A DNA stretch of 5,472 bases from contig JBAXQV010000190.1 in assembly GCA_037131575.1 (NCBI GenBank), forward strand, positions 1-5,472. Direction: 5' to 3'. Below the pieces are notes generated by a model. It had not been told where the DNA came from and did no database searches. It was given only the letters and a program-made list of their open reading frames with translations. The translations under genes were made by a program, and so were the position numbers. Positions 5,180 to 5,472 of this stretch are shown piece by piece. Source of the DNA: VFMC01 sp037131575. GTDB taxonomy: Bacteria; Actinomycetota; Acidimicrobiia; Acidimicrobiales; Ilumatobacteraceae. The first letter of the stretch is position 1; every line of letters starts with the position of its first letter.

Positions 5180-5472
5180 TCACGGCGTGTGCGGGCCCGG
5201 TTCGATGGCGTCTGCCAGCATGGCCAAATAGTCGGTGCGCGGCACGTCGATGGCGCCGAGCGACATCAGGTGTGGCGTGGTCCACTGCACATCAAAAAGG
5301 GTGATGCCCGCAGCTTCTAGGAGCGCTACAAGGGCGACTAGAGCAGCCTTCGAGGCATCGGTTTGCGTGTGAAACATACTTTCGCCAGCAAACAGCTTTC
5401 CGACTCGAACCCCGTAGACGCCGCCGACAAGTTGGTCATCACGAAACACCTCAACGCTGTGGGCCCAACCCA
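5180..5472 (-). CDS. aat: Leucyl/phenylalanyl-tRNA--protein transferase, C-terminal part (runs off the right edge)
   Basis: The last 96 codons of Aat, which moves Leu or Phe from aminoacyl-tRNA onto proteins with N-terminal Arg or Lys, marking them for ClpS/ClpAP-type degradation (bacterial N-degron pathway); cytoplasmic. The visible part opens with GWAHSVEVF and continues LVGGVYGVRVGKLFAGESMF, the family signature. It then has TDASK and ITLFDVQWTTPHLMSLGAIDVPR, ending shortly after DYLAMLADAI. Residues matching the catalytic Glu of GESMF (visible residue 30) and the Asp and Gln of FDVQ (60 and 62) are present. The C-terminus is short compared with the E. coli protein, which continues past this point. 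The gene continues beyond 5472; the GTG at 5449 is internal, not the start. The first 60 visible codons have clearly lower third-position GC (about 53%) than the last 36 (about 89%). Confidence 0.93.
   Translation of the reverse strand, partial: GWAHSVEVFRDDQLVGGVYGVRVGKLFAGESMFHTQTDASKAALVALVALLEAAGITLFDVQWTTPHLMSLGAIDVPRTDYLAMLADAIEPGPHTP

Noticed and set aside
4953..5285. Minus-strand 110-codon ORF overlapping the aat end and the small ORF
   Set aside because: Its start lies inside recognisable aat coding sequence in another frame, and the product is Arg-rich with no motif.
4180..5304. Long plus-strand ORF (374 codons) opposite the metalloprotease and aat
   Set aside because: It lies opposite the zinc-motif protein and the recognisable Aat end. 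Its translation has no motif and is Arg/Gly/Pro-rich. It is a high-GC shadow.

Overview
The window is high-GC bacterial DNA with densely packed genes, short gaps and no RNA gene, insertion sequence or CRISPR array that I can see. The protein set is an ethylmalonyl-CoA mutase of the MeaA type, lipoproteins with actinobacterial-style signal peptides, a Thr/Pro-rich LysM lipoprotein and paired alpha/beta hydrolases. Together with genes that lack Shine-Dalgarno sites and have TANNNT boxes close to the start codon, this points to an actinobacterium. Acidimicrobiia is my best guess from style, but nothing here proves the class.

Layout from left to right. (1) Positions 1-1372, minus strand: two alpha/beta hydrolase genes in a tight pair. 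The complete upstream one (440-1372) ends in an ATGA overlap with the start of the second (1-443). The second runs off the left edge and carries an unusual repetitive Gly/Thr/Ala/Ser N-terminal tail encoded by 12-bp tandem units. (2) Positions 1373-1431: a 59-bp divergent intergenic region with a -10-like box facing each way and an inverted repeat between them. (3) Positions 1432-1836, plus strand: a small lipoprotein with a Thr-rich linker and one LysM domain, probably made from a leaderless mRNA. (4) Positions 1837-1868: a 32-bp convergent junction. (5) Positions 1869-5472, minus strand: a co-directional run. Read in its own direction it contains the C-terminal part of leucyl/phenylalanyl-tRNA-protein transferase (aat), a doubtful 64-codon ORF in the same frame as aat, a TTG-started metzincin-like zinc metalloprotease lipoprotein, and a complete ethylmalonyl-CoA mutase gene (ecm/meaA). 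Gaps in this run are 7 to 21 bp, so co-transcription is likely.

The genes do not form one obvious pathway. Ecm belongs to acetyl-CoA assimilation by the ethylmalonyl-CoA pathway (or to supply of C5 acyl-CoA units), but none of its pathway partners lies in the window. Aat belongs to the bacterial N-degron pathway. The two lipoproteins are expected on the outer face of the membrane. I found no convincing undescribed multi-gene system. The items most worth checking are the sharp codon-usage break inside aat, the in-frame ORF after the aat stop, the expandable N-terminal repeat of the second hydrolase, and the compact divergent promoter region.
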